Below, piece by piece: positions 62,669-64,000 of a DNA stretch of 64,000 nt. The DNA is taken from the NCBI RefSeq assembly GCF_024741815.1, contig NZ_CP102951.1:3982001-4046000 (forward strand), written 5' to 3'. Within the stretch, counting starts at the first letter, position 1. The number at the start of each line of letters is the position of its first letter. The notes under the pieces were generated by a model. That model was not told where the DNA came from. It saw nothing but the letters and a program-made list of their open reading frames with translations, and searched no databases. Position numbers and translations under genes: made by a program. This DNA is from Pseudomonas sp. LS1212. GTDB taxonomy: Bacteria; Pseudomonadota; Gammaproteobacteria; Pseudomonadales; Pseudomonadaceae.

Positions 62669-63748
62669 TCATTGCTGGCTCCTCTCGGCACCGGAGGACT
62701 CTGCGATACGCACGCCTCCTTGACCGACCAGGATCAACTCGTCACCGTCTTTTGCCGCAACCCCGGCCAGCGAAATGCGGTCCGCGCGGTTGAATATGCG
62801 AAAGCTGCGGCCATCGTCGCTGCTGCGCAGCACGCTGCCGCCGTTGCCGACCAGCACCAACGAACCGTCCTTGAGTAGCGTAGCCCCGGACAGGCCGAAT
62901 TCGAGCGGGCCACGGGCCCCCTTCAGCTCTACCTTGTCCCAGGTGCCGCCAAAGTCGCTGGAGCGATACAGGTTGCCGCGCAGGCCGAAGGCCAGAAGCG
63001 AGGCAGGTTCAGCCGTACCGATCACGCCAAACAGCGAGCCCTCGTAGGGCCCCTCGACGCGTTCCCAGGTCTGGCCCCAATCGGCGGAGCGGAACATGCT
63101 GCCCTGCTCGCCGACGATGAACAGGCCGGCATCCTTCACCGCAGCAATGCCGTTGAAGTGATATTGGTCTTCGTTGTCGATGCGGTCGCTGACATCCTCC
63201 CAATGCTTGCCGCCATCGGTGGTTTCCAGCAACGCGCCATAGGCGCCCACGGCAAAGCCGTTGTCGCGGTTCTGGAACCAGACATCGAGCAGGGGTGATT
63301 CGCGCTTGAGGTCTTCGAATTGCCTGGTCCAGGTGGCGCCGGCATCGGTGCTGACAAGAACTTGCGCGTCGTGCCCGACCGCCCAGCCATGGCTGGCATC
63401 GACGAAGTACACCGCAGTGAGCAATTGCCGGGTCGGCACCTTGGCCTGGGTCCAGGTAGTGCCCTGGTCGTCGGAGTAGAGAATGTGGCCTCGGTCGCCG
63501 ACCGCAACCAGCCGCGCACCCGCTTGCGCCACATCGAGCATCAACCCGCGTGCGGCCTTGGACGATTGAATGGAATAAACGGCATCAGCGCTTTGCGCTG
63601 CCTGTACCGGCATGGTTGCTGCGGTGGCCGAAAGCACACCGATCAGCGAGAACGCGGCAGTCAGCAAGGTGCCTCTGTGAAATGCCGATGGGCGCTTTGC
63701 CCCCATCCCCATTACGGGCCCAGTGCCAGCCATCACAGGCTCACTCAT
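62669..63748 (-). CDS. YCF48/Hcf136-related beta-propeller protein
   Basis: A 359-residue exported protein. A hydrophobic signal segment (LLTAAFSLIGVLSATAATMP) near 27-50 precedes BNR/YCF48-type repeats: GHILYSDDQGTTW, AQVLVSTDAGATW, GALLETTDGGKHW, GSMFRSADWGQTW, GNLYRSSDFGGTW, GSVLRSSDDG. Each is an Asp-box-like blade of a six- or seven-bladed propeller. YCF48 proteins assist photosystem II in cyanobacteria, but non-photosynthetic relatives like this accompany MMPL transporters, as here, and may guide exported lipids. The ATG at 63748 is preferred. It probably forms an operon with the RND gene. Confidence 0.85.
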   Translation of the reverse strand: MSEPVMAGTGPVMGMGAKRPSAFHRGTLLTAAFSLIGVLSATAATMPVQAAQSADAVYSIQSSKAARGLMLDVAQAGARLVAVGDRGHILYSDDQGTTWTQAKVPTRQLLTAVYFVDASHGWAVGHDAQVLVSTDAGATWTRQFEDLKRESPLLDVWFQNRDNGFAVGAYGALLETTDGGKHWEDVSDRIDNEDQYHFNGIAAVKDAGLFIVGEQGSMFRSADWGQTWERVEGPYEGSLFGVIGTAEPASLLAFGLRGNLYRSSDFGGTWDKVELKGARGPLEFGLSGATLLKDGSLVLVGNGGSVLRSSDDGRSFRIFNRADRISLAGVAAKDGDELILVGQGGVRIAESSGAERSQQ

Positions 63749-64000
63749 AGACTTTTCCCCGATTATTGTTATTGGGTCTAGCCGCAGGTTGCGCCTGGAT
63801 TGCTCCGTCTTCCGCCTGCTTTGGCTGGAAGCGGCAATCTAGAGCCCCTCGGTAATTACCCCAATCCTATCGGGCTTTGGAATTGGAAAACAACGAATAC
63901 GACGTTATGTTTTGTTAAGACCGGATAGTGGCCTTTTGCCGAAGAGCGCTGGGGAGCCCCTGCGGGGCTCCAGCGCAGCCTGCGAAAGCAGGCGCAAGAT
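63749..64000. other. 252-base upstream region with part of a REP-like element at the window edge
   Basis: No gene is visible. From about 63943 to the edge the sequence GAGCGCTGGGGAGCCCCTGC and following resembles the centre of the REP element at 39274-39378. It is cut by the window end. The rest holds the probable promoter of the YCF48-RND operon, with no motif I can assign. Confidence 0.5.

Noticed and set aside
60276..62723. Open frame of 815 codons antisense to the RND transporter
   Set aside because: Histidine- and glutamine-rich translation typical of an antisense shadow; the RND membrane pattern on the minus strand is real.

Overview
The window is a 64 kb chromosomal segment of a fluorescent Pseudomonas, most like the P. 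putida group. The evidence is the gene order crfX-cmpX-sigX-oprF-cobA beside a nasS-nasT nitrate locus, rmf-pyrD, ppsA/ppsR and a 180-kDa class gdhB, together with high GC and P. putida-type REP palindromes. I recall the same order around the oprF locus of P. putida KT2440, but no database was searched. No insertion sequence, prophage, CRISPR array, tRNA or rRNA was found; this is almost wholly core genome.

Layout. 1-6630: edge of an M15-like peptidase gene, a glutaredoxin-like protein, a CPA2 cation/proton antiporter with a TrkA domain, an ammonium transporter, a three-gene inner-membrane operon (DUF883, YqjE-like, YqjK-like) and dgt. 6849-14895: a signalling block with a stand-alone receiver, a BvgA-like regulator, a BvgS-like hybrid kinase broken by a one-base frameshift at about 10076, and a Cache-HAMP-GAF-HD-GYP protein. 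14947-22602: yggL, dacB, a CHASE-PAS-GGDEF diguanylate cyclase, rlmKL and rmf. 22700-29669: pyrD and the nitrate locus nasS-nasT-nasA-PP2C/kinase-cobA.

29733-35702: oprF, sigX, cmpX and crfX (cell-envelope stress), a ZntB/CorA-type transporter, rraA, a Rieske protein and an alpha/beta hydrolase. 35811-45718: ppsA with its divergent regulator ppsR, gdhB, a small acidic protein and an amidohydrolase. 45942-58288: a tightly overlapping run of MoxR ATPase, DUF58, DUF4381, two VWA proteins and BatD (Bat type), followed by sbcD, sbcC and a glutathione S-transferase. 58290-63748: a small exported protein, a lactonase-fold beta-propeller, a DUF5629-like protein, an RND/MMPL transporter and a YCF48-like protein.

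The best regulatory signal is in the nasT-nasA gap. A near-consensus sigma-54 promoter (25831-25846) is followed within about 15 bases by a hairpin whose six-base loop fits the ANTAR-target pattern ANNGNN. A second, weaker ANNGNN hairpin and a T-tailed terminator come before nasA. This suggests NtrC/sigma-54 initiation plus NasT antitermination. A second sigma-54-like site may serve the ammonium transporter. The most striking defect is the frameshift that splits the PAS domain of the BvgS-like kinase.
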